Assembly: GCF_036345995.1 (NCBI RefSeq)
Contig: NZ_CP107796.1
Span: forward strand, 6,758,001-6,822,000
Length of the DNA stretch: 64,000 bases
DNA from: Streptomyces sp. NBC_00557
Lineage (GTDB): Bacteria > Actinomycetota > Actinomycetes > Streptomycetales > Streptomycetaceae
Reading direction: 5' to 3'
Shown: in pieces, positions 41,943-50,459 of the stretch
Position numbering within the stretch: position 1 is the stretch's first letter
Layout of the letters: the number at the start of each line of letters is the position of its first letter
The notes under the pieces: model-generated
Seen by the model: only the letters and a program-made list of their open reading frames with translations
The model's database searches: none
What the model was told of the DNA's origin: nothing
Made by a program: the position numbers and the translations under genes

Positions 41943-42995
41943 CTTCACGACCCCTCCGTCCTGCCTGCCCTGGCCCGTTTCGGCGACCGCGTCGCCACCG
42001 GCCTGCTCGACGTCACCAGCGACCCGGCCGCCCTGGACTCCACGGGCTTCTGGGCCGTCTGCGCGGACTTCGAGGGCCAGCTGACCTGCGCCCGCTTCGC
42101 GGACGTGCGCAGGGAGCCGGTGCCCGCCCCGGTGCCGGGCGGCTGGCGGGGCCCGGCGGTGGGGGAGTGGACCTCCTCCCTGGACCGGGCCGCGTACACG
42201 GAGGCCGTCCGCCGGATCCGCGGGCACATAGCGGCCGGCGAGGTCTACCAGGCGAACCTCTGCCGGGTGCTCGGCGCGCCGGTCGCCCCGGACGCCGACG
42301 TGGACGCCCTGACCGCCCTGCTGGCCCGCGGCAACCCGGCGCCGTACGCAGGAACGATCCGGCTGCCGGAACACGGCGTGGAGATCGCCACCGCGTCGCC
42401 CGAGCTGTTCCTGCGCCGGGACGGGCGTGTGGTGGAGTCCGGGCCGATCAAGGGGACCGGCCGTACCGAGGCGGACCTCCTGGAGAAGGACTACGCCGAG
42501 AACGTGATGATCGTGGACCTGGTCCGCAACGACATCGGGCGCGTGTGCGCCACCGGCAGCGTGACCGTCCCCGACCTGTGCGCCGTGGAGAAGCACCCGG
42601 GACTGGTCCACCTGGTCTCCACCGTCCGCGGCGAACTGGCCGAGGGCGCGGGGTGGCCGGACCTGCTCGCCGCCGCCTTCCCGCCCGGCTCGGTCACCGG
42701 CGCGCCGAAGTCCAGCGCCCTGAAGATCATCGAGGCCCTGGAGACCGCGCCGCGCGGGCCGTACTGCGGCGGCATCGGCTGGGTCGACGCCGACCGGCGC
42801 ACGGGCGAGCTGGCCGTCGGCATCCGCACCTTCTGGATCGACCGGGAGGCCGGGATGCTGCGCTTCGGCACCGGCGCCGGCATCACCTGGGGTTCCGACC
42901 CCGAGGGGGAGTGGCGGGAGACCGAGCTGAAGGCGTCCCGGCTGCTCGCGGTAGCGTCGGGGGCGTACGACGCGAGTGGAGGGCTGTGCGCATGA
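41940..42995 (+). CDS. pabB: Aminodeoxychorismate synthase component I / chorismate-binding enzyme
   Basis: A 351-residue chorismate-utilising enzyme. Seen are AAGEVYQANLCRVL, ASPELFLRRDGRVVESGPIKGT, the DLVRNDIGRVCATGSV segment and FPPGSVTGAPKSSALKIIE with GIGWVDADRRTGELAVGIRT and GAGITWGSDPEGEWRET at the end. The PIKGT form and QANLC are typical of PabB. It should aminate chorismate to aminodeoxychorismate for folate. It overlaps the next gene by 4 bases (ATGA), and that neighbour is the matching lyase type. Confidence 0.88.
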   Translation: MLHDPSVLPALARFGDRVATGLLDVTSDPAALDSTGFWAVCADFEGQLTCARFADVRREPVPAPVPGGWRGPAVGEWTSSLDRAAYTEAVRRIRGHIAAGEVYQANLCRVLGAPVAPDADVDALTALLARGNPAPYAGTIRLPEHGVEIATASPELFLRRDGRVVESGPIKGTGRTEADLLEKDYAENVMIVDLVRNDIGRVCATGSVTVPDLCAVEKHPGLVHLVSTVRGELAEGAGWPDLLAAAFPPGSVTGAPKSSALKIIEALETAPRGPYCGGIGWVDADRRTGELAVGIRTFWIDREAGMLRFGTGAGITWGSDPEGEWRETELKASRLLAVASGAYDASGGLCA

Positions 42996-43813
42996 GGATC
43001 TGGCTGGACGGCGGACTGCGGGACCTGGAGTCCGCGCGTGTCTCCGTCTTCGACCACGGGCTCACCGTGGGCGACGGCGTCTTCGAGACGGTGAAGGCCG
43101 TCCACGGCAGGCCGTTCGCGCTCACCCGGCACCTGGAGCGGCTGACCCGCTCGGCCCGGGGCCTCGGCCTGCCCGACCCCGACCACGACGAGGTCCGCGA
43201 GGCCTGCGCGGCGGTTCTGGAGGCGAACCCGATGCCGCTCGGCCGGCTGCGGATCACCTTCACCGGCGGCCACGGCCCGCTCGGCTCCGACCGCGGCGAG
43301 CACGGCCCGACCCTCGTGGTCGCCCTCGGCGAGACCGCCCGCCGCCCGGACACCACCGCCGTGATCACCGTCCCCTGGACCCGCAACGAGCGCGGCGCCC
43401 TCACCGGCCTGAAGACCACCTCGTACGCCGAGAACGTCGTCGCCCTCGCCCGCGCCCACGAACACGGCGCGTCGGAGGCGCTGTTCGGCAACACGGCCGG
43501 ACAGCTCTGCGAGGGCACCGGGTCGAACGTCTTCGTCGTCCTGGACGGCGAGATCCACACCCCGCCCGTCTCCTCCGGCTGCCTCCCCGGCATCACCCGC
43601 GCGCTGACCGTCGAGTGGACGGGCGCCAAGGAGACCGACCTGCCGCTGGACGTGCTGCGGCGCGCCGACGAGGTGTTCCTCACCTCCACCCTGCGCGACG
43701 TCCAGGCCGTCCACCGGGTCGACGACCGCGAACTGCCCGGCACCCCGGGACCGGTCACCGCCAAGGCCATGCGGATCTTCGACGAGCACGCCGCGCGGGA
43801 CCTCGACCCCTGA
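42992..43813 (+). CDS. pabC: Aminodeoxychorismate lyase-like class IV aminotransferase
   Basis: A 273-residue PLP fold type IV enzyme. Catalytic Lys is in LTGLKTTSYAENVVALARA; SVFDHGLTVGDGVFETVKAV starts the domain; EALFGNTAGQLCEGTGSNVF and SGCLPGITRALTVEW follow. Coupling to pabB supports 4-amino-4-deoxychorismate lyase, which makes p-aminobenzoate and pyruvate, rather than branched-chain aminotransferase, but the fold alone does not decide. Confidence 0.83.
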   Translation: MRIWLDGGLRDLESARVSVFDHGLTVGDGVFETVKAVHGRPFALTRHLERLTRSARGLGLPDPDHDEVREACAAVLEANPMPLGRLRITFTGGHGPLGSDRGEHGPTLVVALGETARRPDTTAVITVPWTRNERGALTGLKTTSYAENVVALARAHEHGASEALFGNTAGQLCEGTGSNVFVVLDGEIHTPPVSSGCLPGITRALTVEWTGAKETDLPLDVLRRADEVFLTSTLRDVQAVHRVDDRELPGTPGPVTAKAMRIFDEHAARDLDP

Positions 43814-43885
43814 GCCGGGGCACGGCCCTGCGGCGCTGCGGAAAACGGGCTGACTGGGCGGTCGGCTACGGGTAGAACACCTGTG

Positions 43886-44710
43886 ATGACCACGACCCTG
43901 CGGCCGGTCGAGCCGCTGCAGCAGCACCCCGACGGCACCCGTTCCCGCCGCTACCAGGTGTGCGTGAACAGCCGGCCCGTCGGCGAGATCCACCTCGGCA
44001 CCTCGCCGTCCCTCGGCGAGGCGGTGGCCCGCGTCATCGACCTGCGGATAGCCGAGCCCGACCGCCGGCGCGGCCGGGGCACGGTGGCCGCGCTCGCCGC
44101 CGAGGAGGTGGCGCGCGGCTGGGGCTGCACGCAGATCGAGACCCTCGTCCCCGCCTCGGCCGGCATCGCCCTGAGGCTGTTCGGCGCCCTCGGCTACACC
44201 CTGCGCAACCGCGGCATGGAGAAGCGCCTCGGCACCACCCCGCCCGACCTGCCGCCGGGCAGCCGGGCGCGGCCCATGACGGCAGCGGAGTTCGACGCGT
44301 GGCACGCGCACGAGAGCGAGCACTACGCGCGCGCGTGGATCGAGCGCGGCGTCCCCGAGGCCGCGGCACGCGCCAAGGCCCGCAGCGACCACGAGGCGCT
44401 GCTGCCGCACGGTCTCGCCACCGACGGCATGGTCTTCAGCGTCCTGGAGCACGAAGGGACCCGCGTGGGCACGCTGTGGGTGGCCCTGCAGGACGACAAG
44501 GCGTTCGTGTTCGACGTCGGGACCGACGCGGCCCAGCGCGGCCGGGGACACGGCCGCACGCTCATGCTGCTGGCCGAGCGCCAGGCCATCGAGGCCGGCC
44601 GGCCGGTCCTCGGCCTCAATGTGTTCGCGGGCAACACTCCCGCCGAGCGGCTGTACGAGTCCCTCGGCTATGAGACGACGACCCACGCCCTCGCCAAACC
44701 CCTGCTGTAG
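43886..44710 (+). CDS. Tandem GNAT-domain acetyltransferase
   Basis: A 274-residue protein with two GNAT domains. The first (about residues 20-115) has RIAEPDRRRGRGTVAALAAEE and ALRLFGALGYTLRNRG. The second (about 130-270) has VFDVGTDAAQRGRGHGRTLM and GLNVFAGNTPAERLYESLGY. Tandem GNATs include mycothiol synthase, but the length and motif details do not prove that here. ATG 43886 is used; GTG 43883 is one codon earlier. Confidence 0.85.
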   Translation: MTTTLRPVEPLQQHPDGTRSRRYQVCVNSRPVGEIHLGTSPSLGEAVARVIDLRIAEPDRRRGRGTVAALAAEEVARGWGCTQIETLVPASAGIALRLFGALGYTLRNRGMEKRLGTTPPDLPPGSRARPMTAAEFDAWHAHESEHYARAWIERGVPEAAARAKARSDHEALLPHGLATDGMVFSVLEHEGTRVGTLWVALQDDKAFVFDVGTDAAQRGRGHGRTLMLLAERQAIEAGRPVLGLNVFAGNTPAERLYESLGYETTTHALAKPLL

Positions 44711-44743
44711 GCGTTCCGCCCCGGCCGCCGGCGGTCCGCGGGG

Positions 44744-45277
44744 TCAGGCGCCCCCGCCCAGCAGCCGGTCGGCGATCTCCTCGATGCGCGCGCGCAGCCC
44801 CTCCTGGCTCTTGCCGCCGTCGAGGCGCTCGCCGCCGATGACGTACGTCGGGGTGCCGGTCACCCCGATCGCCTTGCCCTCGGCCTGGTCGGCGTCCACG
44901 ATCAGGATGTGCCGGCCGTCGATCAGCGCGGTGTCGAACTCCTCGGCGTCCAGGCCCAGTTCGCGCGCCATCTCGACCAGGAAGGGTTCGCCCTCGCGGT
45001 CCAGCTCCTCGACCCGCTCCAGCACGGCCTCGACGTACGGCCAGCCCCGGCCCTGCGCCAGCGCCTCCTCGGCGGCCTGCGCGGCGGCGAAGGAGTGCTT
45101 GTGCTTCTCCAGCGGGAAGTGCCGCAGCCGCAGCTCCAGCCGGTCGCCGTAGCGCTCCCGCAGCGCGCGGACGTCACCGAGGGCGGTACGGCAGTCGGGG
45201 CACTGCAGCTCGCACCAGACGTCGAGGACGACGGCGCCGGCGCGTGTGGGGGTCGATTCGGGGGAGGCATCGGTCAT
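44744..45277 (-). CDS. DsbA-like thioredoxin-fold oxidoreductase (CPDC active site)
   Basis: A 177-residue protein with active site LQCPDCRTALGDVRA near residue 25, helical insertion (LDREGEPFLVEMARELGLDAEEF) and the cis-Pro loop GVTGTPTYVIGGERL. DsbA/FrnE-type fold without a signal peptide, so it probably acts in the cytoplasm. ATG 45277 (MTDASPESTP) starts the product. It is convergent with the tandem GNAT gene. Confidence 0.85.
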   Translation of the reverse strand: MTDASPESTPTRAGAVVLDVWCELQCPDCRTALGDVRALRERYGDRLELRLRHFPLEKHKHSFAAAQAAEEALAQGRGWPYVEAVLERVEELDREGEPFLVEMARELGLDAEEFDTALIDGRHILIVDADQAEGKAIGVTGTPTYVIGGERLDGGKSQEGLRARIEEIADRLLGGGA

Positions 45278-45541
45278 GCCGCCCAGTCTTCCAGGCCGGC
45301 CCCGGCCGACCCAATCGGGACGGTACGGCCGCCGGTGCCCTGGCTTTGCGGCATGTGCCGGTACGGCCCCGGGCCGGCACTCCAGTAGGAGACGACCCGG
45401 AGATGTCCCTGATGTCCCGCTGGAGCATGGCATCGCAGGGAGGGGGCGGTGCACGATGGAGGGGACGGAGGCGGCGTGCCGTGCCGGTGTGCAGCGTCCG
45501 CCGACTGCCCGCCGCCCGACCCAGCCCGCCAGGAGGACCGG

Positions 45542-46003
45542 ATGATTGCCGAGACCGTCTGCTCCGCCGTGTCCGCGGCGGGCCTGGGCATCGCGGTGGT
45601 CACGGCCTACCGCAGGCGTTTCCTCGCGGCGGCCCGCATCGCGGCCTACGCACTGGTGCCGGTCGGCCTGGTGATGACCGGGCTGGTCGGCTGGCTCGCC
45701 CACACCGCCTTCAGCCCCACCGCGTGGGCGGGGTTCGGATTGCTGGGCGCGGCCTGGCTGCTGTTCGCCGGCACCCGGGCGGTGGAGCGCCGGCGCGCCG
45801 GGCGCGCGGCGGCCGGCAGCGAGCGGACCGAGGCCGTGGCCCCGGGATCCTCCGCTCCGTCCCTGGGCGGATCCTCCGCTGCGTCCCTGGGCGCCGGCAG
45901 CCGGCCCGCGAAGGGCTCCGCCGCCCCGCGCCCGACCGGCTCGGCGGCCCCCACCGACGACTTCAGCGACATCGAGGCCATCCTCAAGAAACACGGCATA
46001 TGA
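45542..46003 (+). CDS. Two-helix membrane protein with conserved-looking acidic/amphipathic tail
   Basis: A 153-residue protein beginning MIAETVCSAVSAAGLGIAVV. Helices at about 5-22, 38-58 and 65-82 are followed by a Ser/Ala/Gly/Pro-rich linker and the C-terminus DDFSDIEAILKKHGI, which looks like a binding peptide. AGGAGG lies 5 bases before the ATG at 45542. No family recognised. Confidence 0.72.
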   Translation: MIAETVCSAVSAAGLGIAVVTAYRRRFLAAARIAAYALVPVGLVMTGLVGWLAHTAFSPTAWAGFGLLGAAWLLFAGTRAVERRRAGRAAAGSERTEAVAPGSSAPSLGGSSAASLGAGSRPAKGSAAPRPTGSAAPTDDFSDIEAILKKHGI

Positions 46004-46203
46004 CGGCCGCGGCCCTCCGCGCCGCGGCACGTGCACCACAGGACCCTCCCGGACCGAAACGACACAGAGCGTCGCGCGCCCGGCCCGAATCGTTCACAAC
46101 CCGAAGCGAGTCGGACGGGACGGTGCGACAAGCGGCAACTCCCGCGCCCGGCGAGCGTGTGGATCGCGCGCAGGCCCCCATCTGCGCCATGATCTGCGGC
46201 GAG

Positions 46204-46356
46204 ATGCTGGACACGAGACAGAGCGAGGCCGCGCCGCCGAAGGACGAGCCGCGCGGGTGCCTCTTCGCCCTATCCCAGCCACCGCTGATGATCTTCCTTG
46301 CGGTGATCGGGTGTCTGCTCCTCATGGCTGCGCTGCACGACCTGCTGTTGCTGTGA
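46204..46356 (+). CDS. Small C-terminally anchored membrane protein (50 residues)
   Basis: Starts MLDTRQSEAAPPKDEPRGCL, then a single hydrophobic helix to the end (PPLMIFLAVIGCLLLMAALH). In-frame ATG 46189 would add MICGE. No strong ribosome site, so the start is uncertain. It lies between a membrane protein gene and the convergent CGNR regulator. Function unknown. Confidence 0.55.
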   Translation: MLDTRQSEAAPPKDEPRGCLFALSQPPLMIFLAVIGCLLLMAALHDLLLL

Positions 46357-46420
46357 GCCGTACACGTCCGTCCCGGCGTCACCCGCCGGGACGGACGTCG
46401 CCCCGGCCGGCCCGTGCCGG

Positions 46421-46981
46421 TCAGCCCGCCGCTTCCTTCCTCCTGGCCCGGTAGGCGGCCACATGGAGCCGGTTGCCGCAGGTGCGGCTGTCGCAGTAGC
46501 GCCGCGAGCGGTTGCGGGAGAGGTCGACGAAGGCGCGCCGGCAGTCCGGTGCCTCGCAGCGCCGCAGCCGCTCCTGCTCCCCGGCCACCACGAAGAAGGC
46601 CAGCGCCATGCCGCAGTCGGCGGCGAGATGGTCGGCCACGGAGGCGCCGGGAGCGAAGTAGTGCACATGCCAGTCGTAGCCGTCGTGGTCCGTCAGACGC
46701 GGGGTGGTGCCCGCCGCGGCGACCAGCTCGTTGATCAGCACCGCAGCCGAGCGGGCGTCCGGCGCGGCGAAGATCGCCGCGAAGCGCCCCCGGACCCTGC
46801 GCACCGCCGACAGGTCGAACTCCGACAGCACGCCGACATCGCTGATCTTGTGGTTTCGTACGAATTCCGCGAGGGCCGGGACATCGGGCAGTCCGTCGGC
46901 CGCCGCGTCGTCCTCCGGCGCGGTGTTCACCAGATCCACCACGGTGTCGAGCGCGCACCGGGTGTCGTGGGTGATCAGCAC
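46421..46981 (-). CDS. CGNR zinc-finger (ABATE-domain) regulator
   Basis: A 186-residue protein. The N-terminal ABATE-type domain includes CALDTVVDLVNTAPED. The C-terminal zinc finger has two Cys pairs, RRCEAPDCRRAFVDLSRNR and RYCDSRTCGNRLHVAAYRAR, and the diagnostic CGNR. Such proteins are likely DNA-binding regulators. GTG 46981 (product LITHDTRCALDT) is used because GGGAG lies upstream. Confidence 0.86.
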   Translation of the reverse strand: MLITHDTRCALDTVVDLVNTAPEDDAAADGLPDVPALAEFVRNHKISDVGVLSEFDLSAVRRVRGRFAAIFAAPDARSAAVLINELVAAAGTTPRLTDHDGYDWHVHYFAPGASVADHLAADCGMALAFFVVAGEQERLRRCEAPDCRRAFVDLSRNRSRRYCDSRTCGNRLHVAAYRARRKEAAG

Positions 46982-47291
46982 TGTTCGCTCCCTGGCCTGG
47001 GGGGTCGGGCCGAGGCCCGCCGATGCTGGCCGATGGTAGCGACATCCGCGCCCACCGCACCGGTCCGAGTCCGACCTCGATTGCCGGTAGAACGCCTCGG
47101 CGCGCGGGCTGGTTCCCTCCCCGCGCCGGCGTACACGAGTCACCCGGCCGGCGGAAGCGGGCGGGCACACCTGGGCGCCGTCCCGTGTGCATCGCTCACG
47201 GTGACGGCGCCGGGCTGTGCCGTATGCGGTTGTCTTGGCCCGAGCCGTCTCCCCGAGTGGACGGCACCGGGCTGCTTTCGAGGGCCGCGGC
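46982..47291. other. Intergenic gap between CGNR gene and ssgB
   Basis: 310 bases with no gene. Two related pieces, GACGGCGCCGGGCTG near 47202 and GACGGCACCGGGCTG near 47261, are the only repeat noticed. Confidence 0.5.
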
Positions 47292-47705
47292 CTAGCTCTC
47301 CGCCAAGATGTGCGAGAGCTCCTGATCCAGATCGAAATGCCGATGCTCCGTGCCGGGGGGCACGGCGGCGTCGGTTCGCTTCAGGAAGGACTCGAGGGCC
47401 CGCGCAGGGGCCTCGAGCAGGGCCTCCCCCTCCGGGGAGCTGAGGGCGATGCACACGACGCCCTGACCATGGCTGCGCGACGGCCAGACTCGGACGTCGC
47501 CGGTGCCGGTGGGACGGTGCAGCCCCTCGGCGAGGAGGTCGCGGGCGAACACCCACTCGACGGTCTCCTCGGCTCCGGTGTGGAAGGTGGCGTGCACGGC
47601 GTAGGGGTCGGCCGTGTCGTACCGCAGGCCTGCGGGGACAGGCAGGGAGGACTCGCTCGACACAACGAGGCGCAGGTGCAGCTCGCAGCTGACCGTGGTG
47701 TTCAT
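47292..47705 (-). CDS. ssgB: Sporulation septation protein SsgB
   Basis: A 137-residue SsgA-like protein beginning MNTTVSCELHLRLVVSSES and ending HFDLDQELSHILAES, with YAVHATFHTGAEETVEWVF and VRVWPSRSHGQGVVCIAL. Length and sequence agree closely with SsgB from S. coelicolor as I recall it. SsgB marks future septum sites in aerial hyphae and recruits FtsZ. ATG 47705 is separated from the divergent gene by 190 bases that contain an inverted repeat AAACCC-CTCTGA-GGGTTT (47787-47804). Confidence 0.95.
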   Translation of the reverse strand: MNTTVSCELHLRLVVSSESSLPVPAGLRYDTADPYAVHATFHTGAEETVEWVFARDLLAEGLHRPTGTGDVRVWPSRSHGQGVVCIALSSPEGEALLEAPARALESFLKRTDAAVPPGTEHRHFDLDQELSHILAES

Positions 47706-47786
47706 AAGCGCCAGGGCCTTTCGCTCAGTGTGCGCTCGGGGATTCGCACGTCGGCGAAATCGACATGCCACCTACGATGCCGTTGT

Positions 47787-47804
47787 AAACCCCTCTGAGG
47801 GTTT
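47787..47804. promoter_or_regulatory. Inverted repeat upstream of ssgB
   Basis: AAACCCCTCTGAGGGTTT has 6-bp arms AAACCC/GGGTTT around CTCTGA, between the divergent ssgB and PGPGW genes. S. coelicolor ssgB is reported to depend on stress sigma factor SigH; a GTTTAC element on the minus strand lies here, but the -10 match is weak. The site may be an operator. Confidence 0.35.
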
Positions 47805-47895
47805 TGCGTGTCTTTACGTAACTCTTCCGGCCGAGAACTCGTACGAGATCTACGACCATTCCGGTGACCGATTCACTCCGGTAGGGTTTGTATGT

Positions 47896-48378
47896 ATGAA
47901 TACGCGGAGTGACGGGCGGAACGAGGCCGCCGTGGGGGTCGGGGACGAGCACCCTGACGGGCATCGCGGAGAAGGCCGCGAGGACGCCGTACCCGCGGCC
48001 GGCGGCCGGCTCGGCTCCCGGGCGCCGGAATTCATCAGGGCCCGCCCGATGCTGCACCTCGGCTGGCAGGTCTGCGTCTTCCTGGTCGGCCTGGCGGTCG
48101 TCGCCGCCGGGATCGTGATGCTGCCGCTGCCGGGACCCGGCTGGGTGGTGATCTTCGGCGGCATGGCGATCTGGGCGACCGAGTTCGTCTGGGCGCAGCT
48201 CGTGCTCCGCTGGACCAAGCGCAAGGTCACCGAGGCCGCCCAGCGCGCCCTCGATCCCAAGGTGCGCCGTCGCAACATCGTCCTGACCGTGATCGGGCTG
48301 GTGATCGTGGCCGTGCTGGTCGCGGTCTACACGTGGAAGTTCGGCTTCGTCATGCCGTGGAAGATCAAGCACCAGTGA
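47896..48378 (+). CDS. PGPGW-family (TIGR02611-like) membrane protein
   Basis: A 160-residue protein with a charged N-terminus (about 45 residues), two helices near 55-105 that carry the signature LPLPGPGWVVIFGGMAIWAT, and a third helix (NIVLTVIGLVIVAVLVAVYT). C-terminus FVMPWKIKHQ. TAGGGT (47882-47887) ends 8 bases before the ATG at 47896, consistent with a leaderless or near-leaderless message. Role unknown. Confidence 0.82.
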   Translation: MNTRSDGRNEAAVGVGDEHPDGHRGEGREDAVPAAGGRLGSRAPEFIRARPMLHLGWQVCVFLVGLAVVAAGIVMLPLPGPGWVVIFGGMAIWATEFVWAQLVLRWTKRKVTEAAQRALDPKVRRRNIVLTVIGLVIVAVLVAVYTWKFGFVMPWKIKHQ

Positions 48379-48462
48379 CGTCTCCTGCGCCGCCCGGCGG
48401 TCCACCGCCCCGGCCCTGGTCGGAGGCACCCCCTGACATGGGGTAATGTTCTTCCTGAGCCC

Positions 48463-48534
48463 GGGCGATTAGCTCAGTGGGAGAGCGCTTCGTTCACACC
48501 GAAGAGGCCACTGGTTCGAACCCAGTATCGCCCA
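48463..48534 (+). tRNA. tRNA-Val(CAC), copy 1
   Basis: Acceptor GGGCGAT/ATCGCCC, D-arm GCTCAGTGGGAGAGC, anticodon arm CTTCG-TTCACAC-CGAAG (anticodon CAC, Val codon GUG), T-arm ACTGGTTCGAACCCAGT, discriminator A. A TAATGT -10-like hexamer lies at 48444-48449. Identical to the copy at 51890. Confidence 0.94.
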
Positions 48535-48540
48535 CCCCAA

Positions 48541-48578
48541 CCGACGGCCCACCTGCGACAGAGCGGGTGGGCCGTCGG
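48541..48578 (+). terminator. Terminator of tRNA-Val copy 1
   Basis: Perfect 13-bp stem CCGACGGCCCACC (48541-48553) / GGTGGGCCGTCGG (48566-48578), 7 bases after the tRNA. Confidence 0.85.
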
Positions 48579-48855
48579 CGTGCGCGGGCCTGTGGGCTCG
48601 GTGGCAGGGTTGCCGCGCCGGTCGGCTGCTGCGGGCTTGTGTGCCTCGGCGGAGGCTGCCGTGTCGGTCGGTGCTGGGGGCTGGTGCGGGTGGTGGTGGG
48701 CTGCTGTGCTGGTCGGCTGCTGCGGGCTCGTGCGGGTCGGTGGGGTCCTGCCGCGTCGGCTCGCCTCTGCAGGCCTGTCCGGGTCGGTGGAGGCTGCCTG
48801 CCGCTCGGCTGCTGCGGGCTTGTAGTGGCTTGGTGGAGTCCTGCTGCGCCGGCTT
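48574..48855 (+). repeat. Degenerate 46-bp tandem repeat (minisatellite)
   Basis: About six units start near 48574, 48620, 48666, 48711, 48757 and 48803, each beginning close to GTCGGCTGCTGCGGGCTTGT and running 45-47 bases. Unit lengths are not multiples of three, so it is unlikely to code. It begins inside the terminator of the tRNA-Val gene. The stretch from here to 49364 holds no convincing gene. Confidence 0.8.
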
Positions 48856-49364
48856 GCAGGTCAGCCGTGTGGGGTCCCCGTTCGCAGGATGCCGGCACCT
48901 GCGGTCTCCGTCCGCCGAGGCCCATGCACGGACCGTTCCTTTTGCCGAAGCGGCAACTTTCCTCGTGCTCACCGGGCCGGCCATCGCACCATCGTCCACA
49001 TCGGCCGCCACCGGACCGACGCCCTTCGCCGGTCGCTCCGACCGGGCAGCCGCGAGCCGCCCCTGCCCGGCCTTCCACCCCACCTGACCAGCACTTAAGC
49101 CGAGAACACCCCGGCGCACGACTTGTCCGGGAGAGGCGACAGAGCGATAGATCGGCAAGCCGACAAACCGACAGGACCGACGCCCCGCCACCACGCGCAC
49201 CTCGGGCGACGGCCGGCACGCCAGGACCTGGCAAGCCGGTACACCGACAGTCCCGCACCGCCGGCCGTCAGCCTCGAAGATCCGTGCCCTTGAGCGGCCC
49301 CGCACACCCCGTGACCGTGAACGCCCCAGACGACCCGACGTCGGAGCCCTCCGCAGGAGACCCC
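48856..49364. other. Apparently non-coding spacer
   Basis: About 500 bases between the minisatellite and the hydrolase gene. The base composition is less codon-biased than neighbours. Several open frames exist, but none has motif support. It looks like decayed or plastic DNA. Confidence 0.45.
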
Positions 49365-50417
49365 GTGCCCGAGACGCCCGCAGCAGCAGCCACGCCCAAG
49401 AACGCCGCCCCGCCCCCCACTCCAGCACCAGCCAGGCCCAAGAATCCCGCCCCCGCCCCCGTCCACCGCCTGGTGTCCTCCCCGGCGGGCCGTGTGCACC
49501 TCGTGGAGCAGGGCCGCGGCCCCCTCGTGCTGCTGGTGCACGGTTTCCCGGAGTCCTGGTACTCGTGGCGGCACCAGTTGCCGGCCCTGGCTGCCGCCGG
49601 TTACCGGGCCGTGGCCGTGGACGTCCGGGGCTACGGCCGGTCGTCGAAACCGGCGGCCGTGGATGCGTACCGGATGTTCGACCTGGTCGCCGACAACCTC
49701 GCCGTGGTGGAGGCGCTGGGGGAGGAGTCCGCGGTGGTGGTGGGGCACGACTGGGGCGCCACGATCGCCGCTACGTCCGCTCTGACCAGACCGGACGTCT
49801 TCCGAGCAGTGGCTCTGCTGGGGGTGCCGTACAGCCCTCCCGGCGGTCCCCGGCCCAGTGAGATCTTCGCGGGCATGGGTGGGGAGGGGGAGTTCTACGT
49901 GGCGTACTTCCAGCAGCCGGGCCGGGCCGAGGCGGAGATCGAGCCGGATGTGCGCGGCTGGCTCGCCGGCTTCCACGCGGCCCTGTCCGCCGGCACCATG
50001 CCCGGGCCGGGCGCCCCCGGCCCGCACTTCACCGGCCGTGGCGGCACCCTGCGGGAGCGTTTCCCCGCCGGTCCGCCGCCCGCCTGGCTGGGCGAGGAGG
50101 CCCTGGACTTCCTGGCCGGGGAGTTCGAGCGGACCGGCATGACCGGGGCGCTGAACCGGTACCGGAACATGGACCGTGACTGGGCGGACCTGGCAGGTCA
50201 CGCGGGCGCCCCGATCCGGCAGCCCTCGCTGTTCATCGCCGGAGCCCTGGACCCCTCGCTCGCCTGGCTGGCCGACGCGGTCGCGGCCTACCCCGAGACC
50301 CTGCCCGGCCTGCGCGGCTCGCACCTCCTCGACGGCTGCGGTCACTTCGTCCAGCAGGAACGCCCGGAAAAGACCAACCGTCTCCTGCTCGACTGGCTGA
50401 CGGGCCTGCCTTCCTGA
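49365..50417 (+). CDS. Epoxide hydrolase-like alpha/beta hydrolase
   Basis: A 350-residue protein with a Pro/Ala-rich N-terminal extension (about 40 residues) and an alpha/beta hydrolase fold. Seen are LLVHGFPESWYSWRHQLPAL (oxyanion region), DVRGYGRSSKPAAVDAY, the nucleophile Asp in VVVGHDWGATIAA, and late Asp and His in AGALDPSLAWL and GCGHFVQQERPE. Asp as nucleophile and the HGFPESWYSWRHQ string favour epoxide hydrolase over esterase. GTG 49365 is preferred because GCAGGAGA ends 4 bases before; 49311 is possible. Confidence 0.85.
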   Translation: MPETPAAAATPKNAAPPPTPAPARPKNPAPAPVHRLVSSPAGRVHLVEQGRGPLVLLVHGFPESWYSWRHQLPALAAAGYRAVAVDVRGYGRSSKPAAVDAYRMFDLVADNLAVVEALGEESAVVVGHDWGATIAATSALTRPDVFRAVALLGVPYSPPGGPRPSEIFAGMGGEGEFYVAYFQQPGRAEAEIEPDVRGWLAGFHAALSAGTMPGPGAPGPHFTGRGGTLRERFPAGPPPAWLGEEALDFLAGEFERTGMTGALNRYRNMDRDWADLAGHAGAPIRQPSLFIAGALDPSLAWLADAVAAYPETLPGLRGSHLLDGCGHFVQQERPEKTNRLLLDWLTGLPS

Positions 50418-50459
50418 ATCCCACGTGTCTGCGTGACTTACCCGGCCGCCGCCGCCCAC

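Noticed and set aside
47787..47804. Confident SigH promoter for ssgB
   Set aside because: A GTTTAC piece exists but no good GGGTA-type -10 at the right distance was found; left as an inverted repeat only.
48574..48855. CRISPR array
   Set aside because: Units are contiguous, degenerate tandem repeats without unique spacers, and no cas genes lie nearby.
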